Shown here piece by piece: positions 1-6,029 of a stretch of DNA of 6,029 nt. The stretch spans positions 1-6,029 of the forward strand of contig JALSMF010000459.1 in NCBI GenBank assembly GCA_026987795.1, read 5' to 3'. The position numbers and the translations under genes are program-made. Position 1 is the stretch's first letter. Each line of letters begins with the position of its first letter. The DNA comes from Bacteroidales bacterium (GTDB lineage: Bacteria > Bacteroidota > Bacteroidia > Bacteroidales > JAADGE01). Below the pieces are notes generated by a model that was given only the letters and a program-made list of their open reading frames with translations, was not told the origin of the DNA and did no database searches.

Positions 1-283
1 TTGTTAACTCATCCCATTTTTCAGGACTTGCATCTGCCAATTGGCTGTTTTCAACAACGTCTTGATATTTTTTTTGATACTCTGCCTGCATATCCTGAAA
101 TCTTTTTGTATGCTTTTCGGTTAAAGCTTTCAGTTCTTCCTGAGCTTTTTTTGTTTCGGGCATTTCTTCAACCAATTTTTGAGAATTGGTGTAGCCGAAT
201 TTAAATTTCTGAGCTGAAGCATCGTTAATAAATGCAGAGCTGAAAAGAATTATTGCAATACTTAATCCGATTAATTTTTTCAT
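1..283 (-). CDS. OmpH/Skp-family periplasmic chaperone, second copy, partial (3' end outside window)
   Basis: Reading leftward from an ATG at 283-281, the frame stays open to the window edge, giving the first 94 residues; the C-terminus is missing. It begins with a clear Sec signal peptide: a Lys-Lys start, a hydrophobic core, and a likely cleavage after Ala-Ser-Ala near residue 24. The mature part opens with FKFGYTNSQKLVEEMPE, the short beta-strand typical of OmpH/Skp. It then turns into a Lys/Glu/Gln-rich helix (roughly residues 42-80) that should form one arm of the coiled-coil tentacle. Skp-type proteins are periplasmic trimers that hold unfolded outer-membrane proteins before BamA inserts them. 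The gene starts 22 bases after the stop of another OmpH-like gene, so the two are probably co-transcribed downstream of bamA. Paired OmpH genes here are usual in Bacteroidota. Family assignment is confident; client specificity is unknown. Confidence 0.88.
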   Translation of the reverse strand, partial: MKKLIGLSIAIILFSSAFINDASAQKFKFGYTNSQKLVEEMPETKKAQEELKALTEKHTKRFQDMQAEYQKKYQDVVENSQLADASPEKWDELT

Positions 284-305
284 ATTCTTATTTTAAAATT
301 GTATA

Positions 306-818
306 TTAATTATATCCTAACTTTTTTAATACTTCATCGCTTATATCATATTTGGGGTCGGTATATATCAATGACATATCGGCAGATTTATCAAAAATAA
401 AGCCGTAATTTCCTTCCGTGGCAATTTCTTTTATCGCATTATATACTTCATCCTGTATAGGTTTTACCAATTCTTTCCTTTTGTTAAACAATTCTCCTTC
501 TGTTCCGAAATATTTTTCTTTAAGCTGATTTGCTTCTTTTTCAAGATTGATTATTTCATCCTCTCTTTGTTTTTTCATTTCTGCCGACAGTAACGCAATT
601 TCAGTTTGATATTCTTTATATTTTGTTTCAACTTCTTTGTATTTTGCTTCAATTTCTTTTTTCCATTTTTTCGAATATTCATCTAATTTTGCTTGTGCGT
701 TTTCGTAAGCCGGAATTTTACTTAAAATATATTCCGTGTCAACATAAGCGTTTTTTTGAGAAAACGCAGGGGCTGCCAAAATAAGCGATAAAATAAGGGT
801 AATAGCTGTCTTTTTCAT
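306..818 (-). CDS. OmpH/Skp-family periplasmic chaperone, first copy
   Basis: This complete gene encodes 170 residues from the ATG at 818-816. The frame is open to an ATG at 869, but the extra 17 residues are polar and would precede the signal peptide, so the internal start is preferred. Residues 1-20 (MKKTAITLILSLILAAPAFS) are a classic Sec signal peptide with a likely cut before Gln21. Mature residues 22-35 form the short strand with the YVDTEYILSKIP pattern. About 37-135 is a long Lys/Glu-rich amphipathic region, the Skp coiled-coil hairpin. The tail GFIFDKSADMSLIYTDPKYDIS followed by VLKKLGYN resembles the conserved C-terminal strand and helix of Bacteroidota OmpH proteins. Its expected role is to chaperone unfolded outer-membrane proteins across the periplasm to BamA, whose gene is just upstream. 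It ends in TAA 22 bases before the next OmpH gene. Two copies suggest hetero-oligomers or different clients, which is inference. Confidence 0.92.
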   Translation of the reverse strand: MKKTAITLILSLILAAPAFSQKNAYVDTEYILSKIPAYENAQAKLDEYSKKWKKEIEAKYKEVETKYKEYQTEIALLSAEMKKQREDEIINLEKEANQLKEKYFGTEGELFNKRKELVKPIQDEVYNAIKEIATEGNYGFIFDKSADMSLIYTDPKYDISDEVLKKLGYN

Positions 819-873
819 TTTTCTGATTTTTAGTTTAACATCTTGTACATTTGAAAATTCAATAAGCACTTAA

Positions 874-905
874 TTAAAGTACAAGTATTACAAAAATGGT
901 GCAAA
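874..905 (-). promoter_or_regulatory. Possible weak promoter before the OmpH pair
   Basis: In the bamA-ompH gap, the minus strand shows TTTG (905-902), a 20-base spacer, and TACTTTAA (881-874). The second element keeps the TAnnTT part of the Bacteroidota -7 consensus TAnnTTTG but misses its last two bases. Position and spacing suit a promoter giving a leader of roughly 50 bases before the chosen ompH start at 818. In such AT-rich DNA this could be chance, and read-through from bamA could supply expression alone. I see no convincing intrinsic terminator after bamA. Confidence 0.25.
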
Positions 906-927
906 AAAGGTTTTATCATTGTATAAT

Positions 928-3393
928 TTAAAATTGTTGCCCCATAGTAAAATGAAATTCGCTTCCGTGAGGTACGAGTTCTCCGGGTTGAGGATCAAAT
1001 CCGTATCCCCAGTCAAAGCCCAATTGTCCGAGCATAGGTAAGAAAATACGAACTCCCACCCCTGCAGAACGTTTCATTACAAAGGGATTAAATGTTTTTG
1101 TATCGTACCACGCATTTCCTGCTTCTCCGAATATTAGTGCAAAAATTGTAGCACTTTCTTTCAAAATAACGGGGTAACGTAATTCCATAGTATATTTGGT
1201 ATATATATTTGCTCCTTTTTCAGGAGTTAATTCTCCGTCTTTATAACCTCTCAATCCAATAATATCAACACCGTAGGTATAATATGCCATACCGCTTCCG
1301 CCTACACTGTATCCTCCGAGCGGTGAATAACCTATGTCTTTGTTGTAAAATCCGAGGTAGCCGAACTCTGTCTTCGTATGAAATACCAAATCTCCCCATA
1401 ATTGCGTAAACCATCTTGCTTTAAAAGACCATTTATGGTATTCAATCCATTTATATTTTTCCTGATCTGTTATATCTGAATAATTTTTATTTGAAAACAG
1501 TGAATAAGGCGGGGTTAACTCCAGCCCTAATGAAAATTCGGAGCCTCTTCTTGAATACAGCGGATTATCAACTGAGTTTCTGCCGAAGGTAGTGCTTATT
1601 GTAAAATTATTATACCTGCCGTCTGTAACATTTTTAATATAAGAACGGTATCTCCAGTCGTCCAGAATATATTTTTGATAGCCTAAAGCATGATAAAGAG
1701 TAAAATAATTATCAGGCCATTTTAATCTTCTGCCGAATCCTACGGAAATTCCTGCAACCTTGGCTGTTTGAAGTTCTTCCGGATTAGGGTTATAGTATGT
1801 TCTGTTAGATTGAATATTATAATAGAAAGATACGGACAGAGAGTTGGGTTTTTTACCTCCGAGCCACGGTTCTTGAAATGATATACTGTAATACTGATAT
1901 TGAGCACCGTTAGTTTGTACATTAAGGCTTAACTTTTGTCCGTCGCCGGTAGGCAGGGGTCTCCATGCTTTTTTGTCAAAAATATTTTGAATTGAAAAAT
2001 TATTGAACGACAAGCCGAGGCGGCCTACTAACATACCGGCTCCCCAACCGCCGGATATTTCAACTCTGTCGTTGCCTCTTTCTACAAGGGAATATTCCAA
2101 ATCAACAGTTCCGTTTGCAGGATTTGGGATCGGAGTCGGGACTATTTGTTCGGGGTCAAAATGTCCCAAGGTTGCAAGCTCTCTGACAGAGCGAATTATA
2201 TCGCTTTTACTGAAAAGTTCTCCGGGAACCGTATATAATTCTCGTCTTATTACATTATCATTTGTTCTGTCGTTTCCCTTGATTGTAACTTTGTTAATAC
2301 GAGCTTTAGGTCCTTCATACATTCTTAATTCAATATCTACGGAGTCGTTTTCAATTTTTTTCTCTATAGCTCTTACATTAAAAAATAAGTAACCGTTATC
2401 CATATATAAATTTCCTACTGCATCTTCATCAACCGTAAGTCTGTTGTTAAGTTTTTCTTTGTTATAAACGTCTCCTTTCTTTATTTTCAGTTGCTTATTC
2501 AACTGCTCTGTTGTGTATTTTGAATTTCCTATCCATTTTATGTCTCTGAAAAAATATTGCTTTCCTTCATCAATTTTCAGATAAATATTTACATTTCTGT
2601 CATTTGCGTCATATACCGAGTCAACGACTATTTTAGCATCTCTGTAGCCTTTTTCATTATATGCTGCTATGATTTTCTTTTTATCGTCTTCATATTTAGA
2701 AACGATATATTTAGAGGGTTTAAATAAGCCGTACCATCTTCTTTCTTTTGTATCTTTTATTATAAACCACTTCAATTTACGTTCTTTAAATACGGTATTC
2801 CCTTCAATTTTAAAATTTTCAATTCGTGTTTTTTTGAACTTATCTATATATATATTTAAAATGATTGCATTTTGATATGTCGTATCTTGTTTTTTAAATA
2901 TTCTGACTTTAGTTTTAGAAAAACCTTTATCAGCATAATATTGTTTTATGATATTTTCGGAAAGTACCAATGTATTTTGAGTTATTTGTCTTCCTTTTAC
3001 AAGGTCTAATTTATCCGTCAATTCTTCTTGGTCTGAATTTCTTATGCCGTAGTATCTTACTTCCGACAGTCGAGGTCTTTCCTCCAGATAAACTTCTAAC
3101 CAAACTTTGTTATTTTCGACTTTCACCGCATATATTTTAACATCGGAGAACATTTTTTGTTCCCATAGTTTTTTAACGGCATCGGTTATTGCATCTCCGG
3201 GTATCATAATTTTCTGACCTACGGAAAGCCCCGTAACGTGAATTAATGCAGTATTATCAAGATACCTTATACCTTTTGTCTGTATCCCGGCAATTTCGTA
3301 TTTTTCAGGATTTTCGTAATCAAACTTTGTCTGACTGAAACTTAATAAGATATATGCCGCAAGGAAAAGTGTTAAAATTATTTTTTTAAACAT
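928..3393 (-). CDS. bamA: Outer-membrane protein assembly factor BamA (Omp85 family)
   Basis: The 821-residue product is the expected length for a Bacteroidota BamA, the essential outer-membrane insertase that folds and inserts beta-barrel proteins. Residues 1-20 are a signal peptide (MFKKIILTLFLAAYILLSFS). Five POTRA domains follow, at roughly 32-105, 106-184, 188-275, 278-358 and 363-438. They show the repeating pattern of an I/V-x-G strand (such as IEGNTVF, IKWIGNSKY, VTIKGNDRTND) and a late GY/GF turn. The C-terminal 16-stranded barrel spans about 445-821. Barrel landmarks are DNPLYSRRGS (609-618), LRGY at 714-717 in the loop-6 position where VRGF/Y is usual, FGEAGNAW (755-762), and a final strand ending in Gln-Gln-Phe, a normal C-terminal phenylalanine signal. 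No frameshift or missing domain is visible. Upstream, a 138-base gap contains a good promoter element and a hairpin, so bamA may be transcribed separately from uppS. Downstream lie two Skp-like chaperones that should feed it clients. Confidence 0.97.
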   Translation of the reverse strand: MFKKIILTLFLAAYILLSFSQTKFDYENPEKYEIAGIQTKGIRYLDNTALIHVTGLSVGQKIMIPGDAITDAVKKLWEQKMFSDVKIYAVKVENNKVWLEVYLEERPRLSEVRYYGIRNSDQEELTDKLDLVKGRQITQNTLVLSENIIKQYYADKGFSKTKVRIFKKQDTTYQNAIILNIYIDKFKKTRIENFKIEGNTVFKERKLKWFIIKDTKERRWYGLFKPSKYIVSKYEDDKKKIIAAYNEKGYRDAKIVVDSVYDANDRNVNIYLKIDEGKQYFFRDIKWIGNSKYTTEQLNKQLKIKKGDVYNKEKLNNRLTVDEDAVGNLYMDNGYLFFNVRAIEKKIENDSVDIELRMYEGPKARINKVTIKGNDRTNDNVIRRELYTVPGELFSKSDIIRSVRELATLGHFDPEQIVPTPIPNPANGTVDLEYSLVERGNDRVEISGGWGAGMLVGRLGLSFNNFSIQNIFDKKAWRPLPTGDGQKLSLNVQTNGAQYQYYSISFQEPWLGGKKPNSLSVSFYYNIQSNRTYYNPNPEELQTAKVAGISVGFGRRLKWPDNYFTLYHALGYQKYILDDWRYRSYIKNVTDGRYNNFTISTTFGRNSVDNPLYSRRGSEFSLGLELTPPYSLFSNKNYSDITDQEKYKWIEYHKWSFKARWFTQLWGDLVFHTKTEFGYLGFYNKDIGYSPLGGYSVGGSGMAYYTYGVDIIGLRGYKDGELTPEKGANIYTKYTMELRYPVILKESATIFALIFGEAGNAWYDTKTFNPFVMKRSAGVGVRIFLPMLGQLGFDWGYGFDPQPGELVPHGSEFHFTMGQQF

Positions 3394-3415
3394 TGAGGTT
3401 TATTTTCGTATTAAT

Positions 3416-3439
3416 TGTCATAAAACGGTTATTATGACA
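3416..3439. repeat. Perfect 8-base inverted repeat in the bamA leader
   Basis: TGTCATAA at 3416-3423 is the exact reverse complement of TTATGACA at 3432-3439, with an 8-base loop. It lies 22 bases upstream of the bamA ATG and downstream of the promoter element at 3467-3474, so it should fall within the mRNA leader. It could be a small RNA hairpin that affects translation or stability, or a dyad operator bound by a regulator. It lacks a following T-run, so it is not an obvious terminator. The arms carry only two G/C pairs each, so the RNA stem would be weak. Confidence 0.5.
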
Positions 3440-3466
3440 TAATGTTACACAGGATAAAAATTTCTG

Positions 3467-3474
3467 CAAATATA
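3467..3474 (-). promoter_or_regulatory. Likely promoter -7 element for bamA
   Basis: On the minus strand this reads TATATTTG, a perfect match to the Bacteroidota -7 consensus TAnnTTTG, and it is followed by CA as is common in such promoters. The matching upstream TTTG (-33) is not at ideal spacing: one TTTG lies only 11 bases upstream and a TTTC lies about 24 bases upstream. Transcription would start near 3460, giving a leader of about 65 bases that includes the inverted repeat at 3416-3439. This would give bamA and the ompH genes their own promoter inside the cluster. Confidence 0.55.
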
Positions 3475-3531
3475 GTATTTGTTTTCAAATAAAATTTTGA
3501 AACCGGCAGTTTTGTTACAACTAAAAAATTT

Positions 3532-4284
3532 TCAGAATTCATTTGAGATTTGTTCTGAAATTTTACCAAATCGTCTTTCTCTCTGCCGGAAATTTGTAAT
3601 TGCATTAAAAAAATCTTTTTTAGAGAAATCAGGCCAAAGCACTTCGGTAAAATAAAGTTCGGTATATGAAAGCTGCCAGAGAAGAAAATTGCTTATTCTT
3701 ATCTCTCCTCCTGTTCGTATAAGAAGTTCCGGATCCGGTAAATCGTGTGTATATAATTGTTTTGAAATTGTATCTTCATCAATATCGTTAATTGATAATT
3801 GCGATTTCATTACTTTTTCAGCTATTTTTTTAACAGCATAGGTAATTTCGTTACGTGCACTGTAACTAAGAGCTAAGACAAGAGTTAAGCCGGTATTTTG
3901 AGAGGTTTTGTCAATTATTACATTCAAATTTTCAAGAACTTTAGGAGGTAACAAAGACATATCGCCTACAGCCTTTAACCGAACATTATTTTTCATCAAG
4001 TTGCTTGTCTCATTTTTAACTGCAGATATAAAAAGAGACATCAAAGCATCAACTTCGGTTTTGGGTCTTTTCCAGTTTTCTGTCGAAAACGCATAAAGTG
4101 TTAAGTATTTCACTCCCATTTCTCCTGCAGCTTCTACAGTTTCCCTAACTGCTTTAACACCGTTTTTATGTCCGTATATTCTTTTATTCCCTTTTTTTTT
4201 CGCCCACCTTCCGTTTCCGTCCATAATTACGGCAACATGTTTCGGTATTTTCTTTTTATCAACTTTATCTTTGTCATTCATCAT
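3532..4284 (-). CDS. uppS: Isoprenyl transferase (di-trans,poly-cis-undecaprenyl diphosphate synthase)
   Basis: This 250-residue cytoplasmic enzyme belongs to the cis-prenyltransferase family. It adds isopentenyl diphosphate units to farnesyl diphosphate to make the polyprenyl carrier needed for peptidoglycan and surface-glycan synthesis. Motif I is HVAVIMDGNGRWA (16-28), with the catalytic Asp22 and the phosphate-binding Gly-Asn-Gly-Arg. GHKNG follows with His39, then YAFSTENWKRP (64-74), LALSYSARNEI (137-147), and the signature DPELLIRTGGEIRISNF (184-200) with Arg190, Arg196 and Ser198, then LLWQLSYTELYF. All expected catalytic and diphosphate-binding residues are present. In ALSYSARNEI an Asn sits where an aromatic residue is common, a minor variation. 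The protein begins Met-Met, so the ATG at 4284 or the next at 4281 could be used. The gene starts 22 bases after the DUF6089 gene, suggesting co-transcription. Product chain length (C55) is inferred from family, not visible. Confidence 0.96.
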   Translation of the reverse strand: MMNDKDKVDKKKIPKHVAVIMDGNGRWAKKKGNKRIYGHKNGVKAVRETVEAAGEMGVKYLTLYAFSTENWKRPKTEVDALMSLFISAVKNETSNLMKNNVRLKAVGDMSLLPPKVLENLNVIIDKTSQNTGLTLVLALSYSARNEITYAVKKIAEKVMKSQLSINDIDEDTISKQLYTHDLPDPELLIRTGGEIRISNFLLWQLSYTELYFTEVLWPDFSKKDFFNAITNFRQRERRFGKISEQISNEF

Positions 4285-4306
4285 TATGTAAACTAAACTG
4301 TTTTAG

Positions 4307-4990
4307 CTAATGTTTTTTTCTTTTATCATAGGCAGGACACCACTTTTTATCTGAAGACAAGTTATATGTAACTGTCACTCCTGCAACAGAATACCAATCG
4401 TTATTTTTAGATTTTGTAATTTGTTTTTGTCTTAAGTCAGGTTGTTCCAACATATCTAATTTGTCAGAAAAAGTATTCCGAAAACTCCACTCGGCACTTA
4501 TAGTCATTTTTTTTATCGGAGAATATTTATATCCTATTCCTACAGGAATAATAAGAGAAAACATTCCTGAATTTGCATAAACCATCCCTGTTCCGACCGT
4601 TAAATAGGGTGCTTGATTTTTCTTAACAAATGCATTAAAGCTTAGAAAGTTTATCTCTGCCTGAATACTTACTTCGTATAATGTATTAGTAAAATTATGG
4701 GACCTTACTTGCTGATAATTATTTTTAAAATCGGCATCATTTCCGGACACTTTACCTCTTAAAAGGTTTAACCTAAAAGCATAAAAATCATTAACAGGAT
4801 GCCTGATTACTGCCCCAACTGCCAAGCCGGGAGAATAAAATTGTCTTGTATGATTAATATCGCCCAAATAATAGGAAGTTCCGACGGTTATACCCGGTTC
4901 AATCGTAAACTTTTGAGAATAAACTTTACCGGTAATTAATAAAATTACACTAAATAATATTACAGATATTTTTTTCACAATACAGGACAT
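4307..4990 (-). CDS. DUF6089-like exported beta-rich protein (copy next to uppS)
   Basis: This 227-residue protein has an N-terminal signal peptide (about residues 1-25, ending KVYS before Gln26). The mature part is made of alternating short hydrophobic and aromatic strands, as in a small outer-membrane barrel. Landmarks are GTSYYLGDI (37-45), GNDADFKNN (83-91), a strand pair ending YEVSIQAEINF (105-115), YLTVGTGMVYAN (129-140), and NDWYSVAGVTVTYNL (197-211). These match my memory of DUF6089 proteins, which in many Bacteroidota sit just upstream of uppS and bamA. Their function is unknown; the context suggests envelope assembly. After the last predicted strand, a short basic tail contains Cys218, so the protein does not end on a terminal aromatic like a standard BamA client. 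It is preceded by a large inverted repeat ending 8 bases before the ATG. It could also be called simply an outer-membrane beta-barrel protein. Confidence 0.78.
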   Translation of the reverse strand: MSCIVKKISVILFSVILLITGKVYSQKFTIEPGITVGTSYYLGDINHTRQFYSPGLAVGAVIRHPVNDFYAFRLNLLRGKVSGNDADFKNNYQQVRSHNFTNTLYEVSIQAEINFLSFNAFVKKNQAPYLTVGTGMVYANSGMFSLIIPVGIGYKYSPIKKMTISAEWSFRNTFSDKLDMLEQPDLRQKQITKSKNNDWYSVAGVTVTYNLSSDKKWCPAYDKRKKH

Positions 4991-4998
4991 ATAATAAA

Positions 4999-5059
4999 AA
5001 ATGTTTCATTTTAAACTTAACTGTTTTAATTAAAAAACATTGTATAAAATGAAACATTT
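4999..5059. repeat. 61-base near-concentric inverted repeat between the two DUF6089-like genes
   Basis: AAATGTTTCATTTTA at 4999-5013 is the exact reverse complement of TAAAATGAAACATTT at 5045-5059: 15 perfect base pairs around a 31-base interior. At almost the same centre lies a second palindrome, TTTTAATTAAAA (5024-5035). On the minus strand the inner arm ends in a run of six T, followed by ATTAT, then the ATG of the next gene at 4990. This resembles an AT-rich intrinsic terminator or attenuator for the gene ending at 5080. It would also place a structure directly before the downstream start codon. Low G/C in the stem and the long loop argue against a strong terminator. Other options are a regulator-binding site or a relic of a small mobile repeat. 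The repeat itself is certain; the role is not. Confidence 0.7.
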
Positions 5060-5079
5060 CTTTAAGAAAAGGTATTATT

Positions 5080-5967
5080 TTAATACTTCGGCATACTGAA
5101 TACGCTGTTTATTTTATAATATCCGGTAATAAGAGTGAACATATAAGCATCATTATATGCAGGATCGCCTCTCATTGTTTTTCCTGCAGGATATATAGGA
5201 GCTCTTTGATCTGTTACGGTTGCCGTACCATCTTCGTTATAAATCGTAACAAGATGTTTATCTGCAAAACCGTTGTCAATACCTATATAAGAATCGTGAG
5301 CATCATCAAGATAATCAGTTGTGGTATATCTGTTAGAAATATCCAATCCTATAGCCCAACGCTCGTTTAATTTATATTTCATACCCAACCCTATACTTAA
5401 GTAGCCTGCGAACATTCCGTATGAAACACCTTCGTTTTGAAGATCTCTCAACGCTGTCCAATCTTTTGCTCCTCTTACTGTTTCAGATTTAGGATTATAA
5501 TAAAAGCCTCCGCCGCCCAATGATGCGTATGCACTTAATTTGTTTATACCTTTATAACTTGAGAATGTATACCTTCCGAGGTTTTTTTCTTTTATAAAAT
5601 AGTATTCGAACTGGGTTCCCAGTTCCCAAAGATTTGTTCTGAACCATAGATTTCTTGATTTTCGCCCGTAATTTTCGGATTCTGCATCATCTGCTTTTAA
5701 TCTTGCATATGTCAGCGTGGGCTTAACTGCTAAATCTCTTAACAAACGGTATCTGATACCCGCCTGAATTACCGGTCTTGTCAATACCCAGTCAATATCT
5801 CTTAAACTGAAATAATGCGACGCATCTTTAGCTCCTCCGCCAAGATCGCCAAGAAAGAAACTGGTACCTACTCCTCCGTAAACGGATAAGCGCTCGTGTT
5901 TCCATCTCTGAGCATCTGAAAGCATCGGAATTGTTAATAAAACCAAAAAGTAAATTAATTTTCTCAT
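5080..5967 (-). CDS. DUF6089-like exported outer-membrane protein (upstream copy)
   Basis: This 295-residue protein starts with a signal peptide (MRKLIYFLVLLTIPMLSDA, likely cut before Gln20). Landmarks are GTSFFLGDL (34-42), a strand followed by ADDAESENYGRKSRNL (92-107), LWELGTQFEYYF (113-124), YASLGGGGFYYNPK (147-160), and WAIGLDISNRYTTTDYLDD (204-222). A loop rich in Asp, Gly and Thr follows (about 223-270), then a final strand AYMFTLITGYYKIN (274-287). The same blocks occur in the same order in the neighbouring 227-residue protein (GTS-aromatic-aromatic-LGD; DDA/NDA; LYE or LWE strand), so the two are divergent paralogs. The extra length here comes from insertions after about residue 160 and in the 223-270 loop. 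Alternating aromatic strands and a terminal tyrosine suggest a small beta-barrel in the outer membrane. Its function is unknown; its neighbours suggest envelope biogenesis. Expression probably starts at the element at 6004-6011, with a leader of about 30 bases. Confidence 0.82.
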   Translation of the reverse strand: MRKLIYFLVLLTIPMLSDAQRWKHERLSVYGGVGTSFFLGDLGGGAKDASHYFSLRDIDWVLTRPVIQAGIRYRLLRDLAVKPTLTYARLKADDAESENYGRKSRNLWFRTNLWELGTQFEYYFIKEKNLGRYTFSSYKGINKLSAYASLGGGGFYYNPKSETVRGAKDWTALRDLQNEGVSYGMFAGYLSIGLGMKYKLNERWAIGLDISNRYTTTDYLDDAHDSYIGIDNGFADKHLVTIYNEDGTATVTDQRAPIYPAGKTMRGDPAYNDAYMFTLITGYYKINSVFSMPKY

Positions 5968-6003
5968 AGTCTTGTTATCTAATTTCTAACTTTATTAAGA
6001 TTT

Positions 6004-6011
6004 CAAAAGTA
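6004..6011 (-). promoter_or_regulatory. Likely promoter -7 element for the upstream DUF6089-like gene
   Basis: On the minus strand this reads TACTTTTG, a full match to the Bacteroidota -7 consensus TAnnTTTG. It lies 36 bases upstream of the ATG at 5967, so transcription would start about 30 bases before the gene. The matching -33 TTTG would fall at or beyond the right edge of the window and cannot be checked. It is probably the leading promoter for the DUF6089-uppS part of the cluster. Confidence 0.45.
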
Positions 6012-6029
6012 ATTATAAAATATTAAAAA

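Noticed and set aside
1..204. Plus-strand open frame at the left edge
   Set aside because: It is the antisense of the partial OmpH-like gene, whose signal peptide and coiled-coil pattern are clear on the minus strand.
819..869. A longer OmpH product starting at the ATG at 869
   Set aside because: The added 17 residues (MLIEFSNVQDVKLKIRK) are polar and would bury the signal peptide inside the protein, while the ATG at 818 begins a textbook signal peptide.
819..927. An intrinsic terminator between bamA and the first OmpH gene
   Set aside because: There are T-rich stretches on the minus strand, but I found no stable stem directly before them.
2003..2392. A 129-codon open frame on the plus strand opposite bamA
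   Set aside because: It lies entirely within the well-supported bamA gene on the other strand, has low-complexity Ser/Leu/Pro composition and no recognisable motif. It is a shadow of bamA.
1..6029. A mobile element, defence system, CRISPR array or structured RNA gene
   Set aside because: All genes fit one conserved envelope cluster, there is no transposase or integrase, no regularly spaced repeats, and the gaps are too short and AT-rich to hold a tRNA or a large riboswitch that I can recognise.

Overview
The window looks like a conserved outer-membrane biogenesis cluster from a member of the Bacteroidota. The evidence is AT-rich DNA, no purine-rich Shine-Dalgarno signals before the genes, TAnnTTTG-type promoter elements, and a gene order well known in this phylum: DUF6089-type membrane protein, undecaprenyl diphosphate synthase, BamA, then two OmpH/Skp-like chaperones. 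The sequence does not resolve order or genus. Every supported gene lies on the minus strand, so transcription runs from the right end of the window to the left.

Reading in transcription order: a promoter element sits at about 6004-6011. Next come two divergent DUF6089-like exported proteins (5967-5080 and 4990-4307), separated by an 89-base gap that holds a large inverted repeat. Isoprenyl transferase UppS (4284-3532) follows 22 bases later. A 138-base gap then carries a good promoter element and a small hairpin in the predicted 5' leader of bamA. BamA (3393-928) is complete, with five POTRA domains and a C-terminal barrel. After a 109-base gap comes a complete OmpH/Skp-like chaperone (818-306), and 22 bases later a second OmpH-like gene that runs off the left edge (283 to beyond 1).

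The genes form a coherent set. UppS supplies the polyprenyl carrier used for peptidoglycan and surface-glycan precursors. The OmpH/Skp proteins hold unfolded outer-membrane proteins in the periplasm. BamA inserts them into the outer membrane. The two DUF6089 proteins look like small beta-rich outer-membrane or periplasm-facing proteins of unknown function. I see no phage, transposase, CRISPR, RNA gene or defence system. All non-coding gaps are under 150 bases. I find no strong evidence for an undescribed system. The points most worth checking are the near-concentric inverted repeat before the second DUF6089 gene, the bamA leader hairpin, and the duplicated DUF6089 gene.
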